This document shows, piece after piece, positions 34,030-47,118 of a DNA stretch of 64,000 nt (the stretch's first letter is position 1; every line of letters starts with the position of its first letter). This DNA comes from Pinus tabuliformis (lineage: Eukaryota > Streptophyta > Pinopsida > Pinales > Pinaceae). The notes below the pieces were generated by a model. That model made no database searches. It was not told the DNA's origin and saw only the letters and a program-made list of their open reading frames with translations. The translations under genes were made by a program, and so were the position numbers. Where the stretch lies: NCBI GenBank assembly GCA_031772625.1, contig CM062804.1, forward strand, positions 273,575,174-273,639,173, in the 5' to 3' direction.

Positions 34030-36915
34030 GAACTGTATCTATTTTGATTGATCTTGTGGCTACTTTGAGTTATGTTAGCACCAATATTGTGGAACAATGT
34101 AAACTACAAGCTGTAAAGTTTAAAAATCCAGGGCTAGTACAACTAGCCATAGGAGCCAAAAGGAGAGTTTTGGCCAAAGTCAGTAACTGTCCTCTAGAAT
34201 TAGCTAACCTGTCCATCATGGCAGATTTCAAAGTGTTACACTTAGAGTAATATGACATCCTCAGAGGCATGGATTGGCTAGAAAAAGGTTGGTCCCTTAT
34301 TAACTGCAAGACCAAAACGTTTAATTTCTTAAATAATCAGGGGAAAACAAAAAATGCAAGGTATTTAGAAACCTTTGCAAATAAGACTTGTAACAGCTTC
34401 CTAATTGGAGAAATGCATCAGAAAGAGTTGCTAGACTTATGCCATACAAGTAGGTTATGTTGACTTTAAAGAGAAATTTTTTGTAGAAAATATACCAGTG
34501 GTGCAAAGTTTTCATAAAGTTTCCCCTTAAGAAATCTCGGGTCTACTCCCAAAACAGGACATAAATTTTACCATTGAGTTAATTCCGGGGGCTACCCCAG
34601 ATTCCCAAGCCCCTTGCCGTATGAGTATGCCAGAGATAACAAAGTTAAAAATGTAGCTACAGGAGTTGCTAGATAAAAATTATATATGACTGGGTGTATC
34701 CCCTTAAGGAGCTGTAGTACTTTTTGTTAAGAAAAAAGATGGAACATTACGATGTGCATGGATTTTCATCAGTTAAACAAACTAACTGTCAAGAATAAAT
34801 ACCCCCTACCTCATATAGATGAGTTATTTGATCAAGTAAAGGGTGCAACCGTATTATCTAAAATTGGCTTCCTATCAAGCTATTATCAGATCTAGATAAA
34901 AGAGGAAGATATAGCAAAAACAACATTCATAACTTGATATGGACATTATGAGTTGTGGTGCTGCCTTTCGGGCTGACTAATTCCCCCACAACTTTCATGT
35001 GTCTCATGAACAACATATTTCATCAATAATTAGACAAATTTGTGCTAATATCCATTGATGACATACTGATCTACTCTAAAAGCATGGAAGACCATTATGA
35101 ACACCAGTTTTATGCCAAATACAATAAGTGTGACTTTTTTAAGGAACAAATCTAGTACTTGGGACATATTATCACCAAGGATGGGATCACAATAGATCTC
35201 GAGAAAATAAGAACTATCATGGAGTGGTCGGTACCAAAATATGTGGCGGACATAAGATCATTCATGGGCCTAGCTGGATATTATAGGAAATTTGTGGAAG
35301 GTTTTTCTAGGGTGGCATACCCTATTATCTCTCTACAAAAGAAAGGAAAGGACTTTAGATGGACCCCTGACTATCAAAGAGGCTTTGATCAGCTTAAACA
35401 CCTACTCACCACCACCCCTATTTTGAATATTGCTGATCCTAACAAAGAATACGTAGTTTTTACAGATGCTAGCAATGAAGGTGTAGGTGACGTATTAATG
35501 CAAGAAGGTAGGGTTGTAACCTATGAGTCAAGGAGCTTAAATAATACGAAAATAAATATCCCGCATATGACTTGGAACTAACAACTGTAATTCATGCCTT
35601 GAAGATGTGTAAACACTACTTATTGGGTAGGAAATTTATATTATTAATAGATCATCATAGTCTCACAATCTACTTCAAACAACCCACTCTAAATGCTAGG
35701 CAAGCCCATTGGGTTGACTTCCTAAACGAATTTGATTTTGAGATCAGACATTTGAAGGGAAAAGAAAACAAGGTTTTGGATGCTTTAAGTTGAAAGGTGA
35801 ATTTCTTATATAAAATTTATTTTAGTGAATCTCGAACTACATTCTATGAGAAGATTCATGAACCAACCATAGAAGATTTATTTTATAAACATTTATGGCA
35901 GTAAGCTAAAATTGTAAAAAGTTGTCAAAAAAAATTAGGATATGAGGTCAATCCAAATGAATTACTTATCTATAGGAAGAGGTTATATGTACCTAACCAA
36001 AAACTTTTTAAAAAATCAATCTTAGATGAGTATCATAAAAGTCTTTATGTACGACAACCAGGATACTAGAAAATAGTTTCTGCCCTTCGAAAATATTTTT
36101 TTTGGCTTGGTATGAAGAAAGAAATAGCCAAGTATTTAGGGCACTTTTTGGAATGCTAGCAGGTAAAGGCAGAACACCAGCACCCAATAGGGTTGCTCCA
36201 CCCACTACCAGTCCCTGAATGGAAGTGGGAAACAATATCTATTGATTTCATCACCGGATTGGCTAAATAAAAAAGTCTAAATGACTTTATCATGGTCATT
36301 GTAGATAAATTTAGTAAATCTTCTCATTTCATACGAGTTCAATCAACTTACAATGCAGTGCAAATTGCAAACATTTTTATGCAGAATATGTTTAAGTTAC
36401 ATGGTATACCTAAAATGATGATCTCCAACCGAGATGTGAAATTTACATCAGCCTTTTGGAAGGCCCTTTTTGAGGGATTGGGCACACAACTACACTTCAG
36501 TACCACATACCATCCTCAAAGGATGGATAGGAAAAAATAGTAAATCAATTAGTCGAAGACATATTGAGAACTTACGTAATGAAACAACCTTCTAAATGGG
36601 AGGATTACCTTCACATAGTAGAATTCGCCAACAACAATGGGTACCATACATATTTATGAATGAGTCCCTTTGAAGTGTTATACAGGCTTAAGTGTAGGAC
36701 ACCTTTGAGTGGGAGTGACCTAGAAGACAAAATAATGCTACGACCAGATATGTTGGAGGAGATGAAAAATATGGTAAAAAGAGTACGAAGCAATTTAAAA
36801 GCAGCTCAGGACTGGAAAAATAATTGTGTCGCTCAAAAGAGGAGATTCCAAGAATTTCAAGTAGGAGAACATGTTTACATTTGGATGCAACCTAAGAAAA
36901 GCACCTCATAGTGGA
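34030..36915 (+). pseudogene. G1 pol remnant (block B)
   Basis: The protease has LIDLVATL, also with Val for the active-site Gly. The RT catalytic box is SIDDIL (about 35053), with Ser for the first aromatic residue, and the following frame 35159-35581 is long and open (GLAGYYRKFVEGFSR, then FTDASNEG of RNase H). RNase H continues in 35572-35793. Integrase is open in 36292-36540 (NRDVKFTSAFW) and 36660-36911. Fewer stops than block A over RT/RNase H, but frameshifts remain. Confidence 0.85.
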
Positions 36916-37194
36916 CCGGATGTGCTAAGCTAGCACCTTGACTTTGTGGTCCTTTCGAGATTCTAGCTTGAATTCGGCGAGTGGCTTACTAGCTTGCTTT
37001 GCCTAGCCATATCCATGTACACAATGTGCTTCACATTTCTTTACTCAAGAAATACATTTATGATGCTATTAACATAATCAATTGGAAGAAAAAACAAGTA
37101 AAGTAAAATATAGGCATTTTACTTATATTCAGATGTTTTCCTTTTTAAAAAAAAGGGGTTGATTCACAGACTAAAGTATTTTATTGCTTTGTAT

Positions 37195-37410
37195 AGGTTG
37201 AACTTGAAGGTGAATTCCTAGTCGAGCCTCTGAGTATACTTGATTAGAGAGAAGTAATGTTGCGGAAATGAGTTATCACCCAGGTTAAAGCGCAATGTCA
37301 GTACTATGTGCCACAAGAGGCCATGTGGGAAGATGAGCAGGTTATGAAAGAAATCTCTTCAGAATTATTCTCACGAGGAAAACATCATGACGATGTTACA
37401 TCTTAGGGGG
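37195..37410 (+). pseudogene. Chromodomain-like tail of G1 pol (block B)
   Basis: Counterpart of 20200-20410, again with VITQVKAQCQYYVPQEAM. The conserved Trp positions are lost here too. It is followed directly by the polypurine stretch and the 3' LTR. Confidence 0.6.
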
Positions 37411-37416
37411 GCGAGA

Positions 37417-37892
37417 TGTGATATCACCAAATTATGTAAATATTTTAATTACTGCAAATCAAACAATTTGATGTTATTTTAATTATGGAATTACTTTTGA
37501 AACTTTTATGCATAAGTGAATTGCAGTTACTTGTAAATATTGTTTTACTTGCTAAGTGGTTAGGAAAATAGTTATTGGTCGTAACTAATCTCTTGAGTAT
37601 TTACTCAAATAAGTATCAAGAGGATAAGGGTATCTAAGGTGAGAGAGAGAAGAAAGGAGGAAGTATGTGGTGAGACGTTAGGTATAATTCTGATGCTACG
37701 TCTGGTTTGGACCAGATAGCCATCAGAGATATTAAATATGTTGATGAAGAGATAGTAAGAACAGTGCCTAGGTACAATAACACCTTGGGGAGAGACTACC
37801 ACGAGAGCAGTCTAAAGGTTGCGAGGCATATTGTTGAGTAACAAGTCTGAGATGCAGGATAAATCTGGAAGAGCTTTGTGAACCAGATAAGT

Positions 37893-37941
<49 letters not shown>
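37417..37941 (+). repeat. G1 3' LTR (block B), truncated
   Basis: Starts TGTGATATCACCAAATTATG and matches 29936 on until an AT run from about 37896. Confidence 0.75.
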
Positions 37942-37943
<2 letters not shown>

Positions 37944-38645
37944 GAGTTTTGTCTTGAAGTATCCATAGTAGAAACCATGTTTGTCAATGTTTCAAATCCC
38001 AACAGGGATCCATCATCATGACCAATCTAAATGATGATAGAAGAAGAGCTTAGGGTAAATAGTTAAAAGATTTTTTTTTGTTTTTTTAAGAGATGAAGGC
38101 CCACTATTAATTTTTATTCTTTTATTTATTTTTATAATAATTATTAGAAGTTTTTTTAGTTGGATATTGTAATTAAATTGGTTAATTAATTGAAATGGAT
38201 TTTATATAAAAGCAAATTTAATATATTTAAATTATTATTTTAGTTTTAATTTTAATTTATAATAATTATTAATAGTTTATTATAATCTTTTAGTAATTTT
38301 TTTTTAATTTTGTTATTATTAATAGATTTTATAGTAGATGATGTGATTAATTAGTTAATTAATTGAATAGATTATATAGTTTAAAATTCTTAGTTATTAT
38401 TTCTAAAAAAATATAATTAAAAACTAATTTTATTATAAATAATTATAATTATAATTATTATTATTATTATTATGATAAATAATTTTTATTATTAATAATT
38501 TTTATAATTAAATGATAATGGATAATCCTAGGGATATATATTTTCTACTTCCAAATATGATTGAAATGTGTATTAGCATTTTAATATGTAAACAAAATAT
38601 GTCAATATCTACTATAAATATAATATATAAAATATAATCTCTCTT

Positions 38646-38711
<66 letters not shown>

Positions 38712-41299
38712 CTTTTGGAAAAACAAATACAACAAAAGCTATAATATATATTATAGATAAAAATCATATATAGCATATAAATTACAAATTGTATATATAT
38801 CTATATCTATCTATCTATCTATTTATATATAGATAGATAGATGTTATTGAGCTAAGAGAGATAAAATTTTATCTCTAGATCCATCTTAAATCCATAATGC
38901 AAAAATGATGATATAGTATCAACTCTTTTTTGGTTTTTATTTAATGGTTAACATTACATTTCTCAATCATAGCATTAAAGAGAAAATAACATGATTATGA
39001 AAAACATAAAAAAACATTTAGAAATGTGAAAGGCGTGATGCAACATTACCAATTTTTCTAGGGTTAGCAAAATTTTTCAACGGTTTCATTTAAGTCCAAA
39101 TGTCATGTCCACTAAAACCCCTAATAATCGACATCTAATAATGGACACCTAAATTTCGTGTACTTTTATTCTTCTTCTTATTATTTTCTTTTTTAATGTT
39201 CTTTCGAGGAGTCCCACTATAATATTGACCAATGGTACTCTAAAAAAACATCAAAAAACTATGAATCTAAAGAGTGGCGTTACATGATTTTTGTTTTAAT
39301 TATTAATTGATTATTTTCTAATATTTTGCATTTAAAACATAAATTGTGAAAACAATTTTAATTGATATTTTTTAAGAGGGAAATATCTTAAAACTATAAA
39401 AGGTAAAGGAAATAGGATAAATTATCTTGTTGTCTTAAAAAAATTTAACCGCATCATGTTTTCTTAGAAATCAAGGGGAAAATATATTCTTTTATGGGAA
39501 AAACATAAAATACAATATTTAAAAATTGAATAAAAGCTAGTGAGTGAGATGATTTAGAGGTAATTTACTGGTGGTATTCCTGGTGATTTACATTTTTGAC
39601 ACATGATTATTTTAAAATCAAGTGTAATTATTGTTTGAAGTTGATGGCTATGGAGGCCATGGCATAAGTTGAATGATTACACAAATTAGTTTTATAAAGA
39701 ATAAATGCTTGTTTTGGGAAATGTTACGTGAAATATTATATGAGTAATATGAAATTATTGCTGTCATAGGAAATTGTTAAGTGTTCAAGTCCATATGGTG
39801 GATGTTTACAAATATTTCTCCCAAAACTCCAAGGATAAGGTTGCCACTAAAGGAAAAAATATAGTTGGAGAGAAATATCATGTTGAGTCAAAAAAAACAT
39901 AGCTAGAGAGAAATGCTATGATAGGTGAAAATTTTAATAAAATCATAGTGGAAAAGGAATGAGTGCTTCAGGGGAAAAAGGAAATTTTTTTTCCTAGTTA
40001 AAAGAAAAATTGCACGTAAAGAAAAAGGATGCAAGCCTTGGAAAAAAAATTCTTTTGAGAGGGGATAGTTGAGAAGTCGGAAAGACCTTATTGTAAGTGA
40101 GTCGACAAGCTTATTAAGTCGATGATTAAGTCAAATTAAGTTAAGTGTGGTCGGCCAATTAAACCTCTAAAATTGCATTGACATGATATAAATATATATA
40201 TGAATGCATGAGCTCCAATTATATTTTAAAAGATATAATAAAAAGTGTATTTCTTCTAGTTCTCCACTACTTGTGTCTCTTCTTTCTTTCTTTAATTATG
40301 TGTTTTTCTATGTGAATGCTTGATGACCTTACTACTGGTAACTATGCATGTATTTCCCTATATTACAACATTGGTTTCACTTCCAATAGTTTTGGACTCG
40401 AGTCTTAAAGAATATGCAAGAATAGATGTTAACATTGGAGAATATACAATAGTGGTGGGAAACGAATATCAATATCTACCTAAAGAACAATGCATGATAG
40501 AATGGGTTTTCATTCGTAGAAGCGAGAGCTAATTTTTTGACAGAAGTGCATGAACTATTTATTTAAGGCATCTTGATGGAAATTAAAAATTTCCTCGATC
40601 AAGTTGCTAATGAGAATAGAAAAAACTAATAATTTATTATTACTGGAACTATCAAATGTTAGTTGAACAAATTTGCGAGAGTGGCTTACTAGAACTGTCA
40701 AACGCTGATCGAACAAATTTTCTCAAGTGGCTTAAGATAATTATCTATGAATTTTGTGAGGAATGAGCAATATAAAAAAGAACCTCAATTGAACATATAA
40801 AGTGATTGGTATAACCTCCTTGTTTCCCAATGTAAAGATATAAATAAGCATGGGGTTACTTCCTAAGTAAATAAATAGAGATGCTAGGTAGTCCATTGCC
40901 AACTGACACTAATTCTGGATGGCATGGGGGTGTTACGAGTCATGAGAAATAAGGGGAAAGAAAAGGAAATAAGTAAATTTTAAGAAGTACACAAGACAAT
41001 ATAAATAGTAAATATGGAGGGAAGAGGGTTGACTCCCAAGAAACAACAACAAGAAAGTACCCTAGAAAAAAATATTTGACAATATAAGTAGTTGATCGAT
41101 CTTTAGAAACTAGAAAAGGACAAAAGACAAATACAATGTGAGGAAATAATAGAAGAATACTAGAGGATGAAAATGGAAAACTAACAGGATGTGAGAAAAT
41201 ATGCACGAGTTTCCTCAGATGAGTTGAGGGGCATAACAATGCTTACTCTTATAGAGGATAAAGGCTTACCAATAGGTCATGGAAGGCAAGTAGATGTAA
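37942..41299. other. AT-rich region between G1 and G2 (block B)
   Basis: Counterpart of 20943-24489, shortened by deletions near 38150 and 39210. AT run at 38651-38710. A 70-residue frame at 40320-40532 (SLKEYARIDVNIGE) is the better-kept form of a possible G2 leader or gag start. CT-rich stretch at about 40255-40300. Confidence 0.45.
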
Positions 41300-43672
41300 T
41301 GAAAATTGATTAGTTTGGTCCTGTGATATGATGAATATCGACTGCATCAATAAGAAGTCCCAATGTTAGAGAATTCCTTCAGTGAACATCACATACTTGT
41401 TCATACATGCTTGTTTTATACATGCTTGTTTTCTGGCATCGTTAGGACGAATAGAGAAATCAGTGAGAGATAGAAAATATTGGGGAGACGTAACAAAGCA
41501 ATGAGAGAAAATGATTTGAAGAAATAATTATCCATCATAGGAATCTCACGATTTTATAACCCTTCCACAACTAGTATCCATTGAAGAAGTTGAAAGTACA
41601 AATATGTTTGTCAAAGAGTAGTAGCCTAAAGTAAGTCTATTTAGCAAGTATATACATAGAGAATGTAACATCAATGAATCATTCCTACAAGGTAACATCT
41701 ATAGAGAATGAAGTATCATGCATTTGAGAAATCGACCAGTCGTCGATCTTGGTGACAACAACTAATATAGTAATATTGAAACATATAGAATGTAAAAATA
41801 TCCAAAAAGTAAAATGGGATTAAATCACATACCCTTTTATGAGGGAGATGACGACCTAAAAAGAATTGTTTCATCTATGATATTTTTTTCTGCTAATGAT
41901 ATTAATAACGAAGATAAATGAATGACATAATTTGAAGTGCCCATAAGCAAACACGCATTAACATGGTTCATGAATCTCATTGGAAAGAAACAAAAATCAA
42001 AGGACAAAATTAAAACAATCTTTCTCACTTTCTTCAAGGCCCGGGAAGTAAAACGTTTAGTAGAATAAAAATTAAATTAAATTAAATATGATACAATATT
42101 TAAACATTTGTTGATTCAATTCCCCTATATCATTGAAAAAATCTATTAGTTGAATGGCATGTGGTTGGTCTCCTCCAAATGATCCACAGGCCATTGTTAA
42201 GAATGCATCAATTCAATACCTGTTAAGAAGCTATCAAGTTGGCATAGCGTATTCAAACTGGTGACGAAGGTCAGTCAACTATCTCATCGACTGATAATTA
42301 TGTTGTATACAAAATTAAGAAACTACAAAAGTTTTTGATGCCATTAACATCTTAAAACAATAACTTGTGTTTTACTAATTGTCTAACTGAAGGGCACATG
42401 AAGGACGATTGTAATAAAGGTATAAAATAGGTAAAATCTAAGATATACTATGATGTTTGCCAAATAGGGTCAAACCATACTACTAAATATTATCAATATA
42501 ATATTTATAACTTAGGCTTAAATGGTGCAGAATTTGTGAAAAAAACCACTAAATGCAATAATGTCAGCACAATGGGAGGAACAAGTTGAACTATCACACC
42601 ATCTATCATACACAAATAATTGATAATTACAATGAGCCACCAATCTACAATAGAAGAGGAAATGGAAAAGGAGGATATTGTGGCTAACAAGGCAGATACA
42701 ACGACAGAGGTAAAGGTCAGAGTCAAGGTCAAGGAAGGTTTTATTACTTTACCTACTTGTAGGAGGGTCATACAACTTAAAAATACACATTTAAGGATAA
42801 GAAGAACTTGTGCATCTTCAAGATCTGAAGCTTGGGGGATCATTCCTTGGATGATTGCCTTAAGATCATTGAAAAAGTCTTGAATAAAAGAGCTGTGAAT
42901 TTACTCCAAATTGTGTGAAAGCAATATATTTTAAATTCGAAAAATCTTCGTGTTGTTACAAGGTCAGGCTCCAGAAGAGATAACAATAATCACAATAAGA
43001 AATAGATTTGAGCAATCAAGAACATGACTAGACATTCAGATATGCTGATGTAAGAAAAATACAATGACAAGAGAAATTGAAGTTTTTATGAAGGAAGTCA
43101 ATGAAGAAGCACTATCAAAGGATGTTATTCTAGTATAACTTTTGGAGCTTTCAAAGGGAGAAAAATTGATTGGCTACGTATTAGAGCTTTTAAACATGCT
43201 AAAACATTGTAACAAAAGTAGGGAGAAACATAGAAATGTATGAAAAATCTTACAACGACAGAAAATGGATTATCATTATCTACAAGTCATCCTATAAATA
43301 AATGGTTCTAGAGTAGGAGAGATCATTATTTAATTTGGGTCACAAGTTAATATATTTCCTTGTGAAACATGGATTAGGATGGGAAGAATAAATTTACATA
43401 GAATGACTAACAATCTTTTACTTGTCAATGAAAGAGTCATTGAACCCATTGGGACATAGTTAAGTAAAAAGTTCAATTATGGGAATGCCAATGATAGATG
43501 ATTTTGAAGTCATTGACTTAGGTGATGTTATACCTACATATCATGTGCTAGTTATTAGACCATGTGGGTGAAGGATAAAATATAGCATCTTGTTAGAAAA
43601 AGACATAATTAAGTTGAAAGGAAAGGATAATAAAGTCATCATTCATGTAGACCCCTGTGAAGGAAAACCATG
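41300..43672 (+). pseudogene. G2 gag-protease remnant (block B)
   Basis: Gag core around 41820-42060 (LTWFMNLIGKKQKSK), Arg/Gly-rich part near 42655-42745, protease near 43330-43560 (GSQVNIFPCETWIRMG). It runs on without interruption into 43673, unlike block A. Confidence 0.75.
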
Positions 43673-46653
43673 GGCTGAAGCTTGTGAAGAAGAATTAGAA
43701 ACAAGATTGTATCATGTGGTACATAAGGATCATGAAAATGTGGAACCAAATGCCTTCAATAAAATTTTAATAGGATCCACTACCTAGATTGTTCAAACTT
43801 CTAATATGGAGTTCTATGAGTGGCAATTCAAAAAATATGAATCAAATAAAACGAACGATAGAAGATAAAAGTAATCCCAAAAAAAAAAATCTAACCCTAC
43901 TACTCTAGGAAAGGAGTGCTTATGCTTAGAGATAAAAGTTACAAGAAGACAATGTCACTGCTACTCACTGATTTAAAGAAAGACTCTTGTAGCATGATTT
44001 GATTCAAGGAAATGGATTCTCTGGTCAACCACACTAACCAAGTGACAAAATATACAATAGAACAAGGGAGGATGTAAAGTATGGTGTAAACATTTATAGA
44101 TTAAGCAATAAAATGGTGGGGCACCCATTCACGTTGACTCCAAGCATGGACGACAATGATGAAATATTTGTTTGAACACTCTAGAGGTCATAATTTTTGT
44201 CCACGAGTAAATATACCTTGTTTTAAACTACAACAAGACCCCATCCTCCACACACAAAACTATGAGTCCAAATGGCACATGATTGGGTATTGAGATGAGA
44301 AAGTCTAGCCAAACATATTTATGAATAATTTAGATGATATTACTAGTAAACGTTATAAAGTAAAAGAAGTTCAAGGGAAATATTTAAAATCGAAAGTGTT
44401 CAAAGGAAATTTTATTAAGGATTTTGTGTTCTGACTCAAGGAATAGGATTTATTTGAAATATTTCAATTAATAAAGGATTTTGAAAAGGAAAAACCAACT
44501 GAAATTTAAACATCAATAATCGATATCTCATAGACTTGTGATCATGTTTCATGCATATTGAAACATAAAAAAGATAATTACTTAGACATGGAAGAAGCTC
44601 TTATACTTGGTCAAATCTTCTGTTGGATGAAGGATCATCCAGGAAAACATAAAATATTAAAATCGTTGTATGAAATTGAAAGGAAAGAAAATCAGAAACC
44701 CAAGAAACCAAATTTACCACCTGCATATCAAGAAATTAATGTTCGAGACCAAGGAATCGATGAGTCAAAAGAAGCCAACTAGATGGATGTGGAAGTAAAG
44801 ACATGATAATTCAACATATGAAATGATGATTAGCCAAAGATCACACAAGTTGGTGACTATTGTTTAGACAAAAAAATAACAAATTTCTTGACCTACACAA
44901 GGAATATCAAAATGTATTCGTTCATGATTATAAATACTTAAAATTTTTGGTAAAAGAATATGAAAAATGAAAATTAACCTCATTCTAGGAGCTAAGTCAA
45001 TTAAAAAGAGATCCTACAAGTTTGTACAAAAATATAAACCTATTGTGGAGAAAGAAATAGAGGGAATGCTTTCCACTAGCATCATCAACCTAATTGAAAT
45101 GTCATAATGAGAAATCCTTATGGTCGTTCAACCAAAGAAGTACAACATGAGTAGATTGGACATATGTGTGGATTGTCGTGGGTTGAATAAATTCACAAAG
45201 ACTCACCCATTTCCAACTACATTCACCGATGAAATCATAAATGAATTTGGAGGTCAAGAATTTTGTTCTCTTAAGATGTTATCTTTGCGTACAATCAGGT
45301 ACCAATCACAAAACGGATATTAGGAGAAGTAATATTTATCACTAAATTTGGATATTTTGTCTATTAGGTAATGCCTTTTTGATTAAAATAGGCACCAAAA
45401 GTATTTTTAAGGATTGTTATCAAAAATTTTTAGGAATACACTTATAAAATAAAATAATGGTAGTCTATTTTGATGACTGGATAGTTTATAAATTTCTTAA
45501 ATTCCATATAGAGTTATCTAGACTAGTGTTGGAGAGATGTAGATAGTTTTTTTAGCACTAAACATCAAAAAATATATCTTTGTGAAATATATAGGAATAT
45601 TTCTCTGACATGTAGTATTAAAGGATGTAATAAAAGTTGATATGGAAAAGATGAAAGTGATTTTACATTTGAAACTTCCTATGAATCAGAGGAAAATCAA
45701 AATATTCTTTCGTCGTACTCGATAGCACAAAAGGTTCATAAGGAACTACTGTGAAATAAAATTTCCCATAAACAAACTTCTAAATAAATATTTCCCAATA
45801 TTCTAGTCAATGGAGTGCAATGAGTCATTCCAGCCGCTAAAAAGGAAATTAGTTGAAGCATCCATACTTCAGTTTCTTAACTAGTAAAATCAACGTCATG
45901 TACATTTCGATGCATCAAATGTCAAAATTGCTGCAATTCCGAAGCAACCCAATGATGAGTTGAAACAACATCATAATGCATACGCTCATTAGAAGCTTAA
46001 AAAATCCAAAATTAATTATTCAATGACTAAAAGAGAAGCTCTAGCCATGATATTTCCTTGCAGAAATTTTCACATTTCCTCTTGGTGAGCCCATTTATTA
46101 TCAGGAAATGAGGCATCTTGTTAATACACTGGTTCATCAAGGACACCTCTATAGATGGTTATTATTATTTCATGAATTCAATTTTTTATTTATTATCTGA
46201 CCTGTCCAAAAGAATGTCAGTCCTAACTATTTATTAGAATTGAAATCTGGAGAAGAATCGATATTTAAGATGACCTCAAAGATGCACACTTGTTCAAAGT
46301 CTAAGCAATCCCTGCAAAGATTGCCAAGATAGAAGAATTCTTAAACTTGAGAAAACACCCAAGGGGTTATCTTAAAAGAATAAAAATATTCTCGCTATTA
46401 AATCACATTCATTTACATCAATAAATGGAAAATTATACAAACTTGGCATTGACGAGGTTCTTCAAATATGTGTTTTGGAGCACAAAAGCAAAAGACTTAT
46501 CATCGAAGCACACAAATGGGGAGCTCGAAGTCATTATCAAGCGAAGGTCTCGGTAACCACAATGCATTAAATTCGATTATTTTGTCATTAAATTTTTATA
46601 TATGGGTTTAAACTTCAATTGTCCCTTTTCCGAGACAGCTAAATGCATAGGAT
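43590..46653 (+). pseudogene. G2 protease end, linker, reverse transcriptase and RNase H
   Basis: Open pieces at 43590-43787 (LKGKDNKVIIHVDPCEGKPW), 44558-44782 (acidic/basic linker) and 45120-45323 cover the protease end to the RT start. RT signs: YKPIVEKEIEGML near 45045, MVVQPKK and VDCRGLNKF near 45120-45190, PFPTTFTDEI, and YFDD at 45466-45477. RNase H: HVHFDAS-like stretch near 45898-45915 and TKREALAMIF near 46028-46060. The integrase N-terminal part near 46490-46545 is present here but missing in X. Stops are frequent. The copia element interrupts it at 46659. Confidence 0.8.
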
Positions 46654-46658
46654 AAAAA
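46654..46658 (+). repeat. Target duplication of the copia element, left
   Basis: AAAAA, repeated at 52755-52759. The empty site GGATAAAAATACATC is kept at 1208-1222 in X with a single AAAAA (1212-1216). Confidence 0.9.
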
Positions 46659-46697
46659 TGTTAGAAATCTGCAGTTTCTAAATCTTAATGTGACCCG

Positions 46698-46757
46698 ATT
46701 AAAGCATTAAAGCATTAAAGCGTTAAAAGCGTTAAAAGCATTAAAGCACTAAAGCAG
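46698..46757 (+). repeat. Short tandem repeats in the copia U3
   Basis: About seven 8-9 bp units of the type GCATTAAA/GCGTTAAAA upstream of the TATA box, kept in both LTRs (52349-52408). In other plant retroelements, U3 repeats of this kind act as promoter or enhancer elements; here that is inference. Confidence 0.8.
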
Positions 46758-46830
46758 TTTCTAATCTAAAGAATTAGATCTTAAGCGTTGAATTGGTATA
46801 TGATGGACGTACCAGATTAGAGTTAAATAA

Positions 46831-46838
46831 TATATAAA
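46831..46838 (+). promoter_or_regulatory. TATA box of the copia LTR
   Basis: TATATAAA, followed about 15 bp later by a CT-rich stretch. The same in the 3' LTR at about 52482-52489. Confidence 0.65.
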
Positions 46839-47106
46839 GGATTGGGTCCTCTCTCTCCCACACAAGAGTTGCATTCTTCTCCATCAAGAAGCACATAAAG
46901 GAAGTGAGGGCAAGAGGAGAGAAACCGAATTCTGAAGAAGAGGAACAGTCAGGAGTCAGAAGAAAACAGATGGCAGCCATTACATCTTCTGCTGTTAATC
47001 AAGGTATGTCATCTTAAACAATAGATCATATTAAGTTCTGTTTGTGAAATATTCGGTATTGATGATCTTTGGGCTGTTAATTGAATTAATCAAGAAATTT
47101 TACATT

Positions 47107-47118
47107 TGGTATCAGAGC
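47107..47118 (+). other. Copia primer-binding site
   Basis: TGGTATCAGAGC, complementary to the 3' end of plant initiator tRNA-Met, 2 bp after the LTR end. Confidence 0.9.

Larger units (their letters stand above)
29936..37941 (+). mobile_element. Decayed Ty3/gypsy chromovirus (family G1), copy in block B
   Basis: Same insertion as 12939-20942, duplicated with the block. 5' LTR start at 29936, primer site 32619-32630, polypurine stretch just before 37417, and 3' LTR from 37417 ending at an AT run (about 37896-37941). The 2.2-kb segment 30428-32618 corresponds to 13431-15621. Because it sits at the same place in both blocks, it is not an independent insertion. Confidence 0.85.
26853..43672. 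repeat. Block B of the direct tandem duplication (16,820 bp)
   Basis: Matches block A from end to end. B lacks the SINE and the 262-bp duplication, and carries several deletions relative to A (for example near 38150 and 39210). Unlike A, its right end continues into the natural sequence of G2 pol at 43673, so B keeps the ancestral right border. Confidence 0.92.
46659..47104 (+). repeat. Copia 5' LTR
   Basis: Runs TGTTAGAAAT to TTTTACA. It contains a run of short GC(A/G)TTAAA-type repeats (46698-46757) in U3, a TATA box TATATAAA (46831-46838) and a CT-rich start region (CCTCTCTCTCCC) just after it. Confidence 0.95.

Noticed and set aside
46698-46757. CRISPR-like array or telomere-like repeat
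   Set aside because: The units are 8-9 bp without spacers, lie in both LTRs, and the DNA is plant nuclear.
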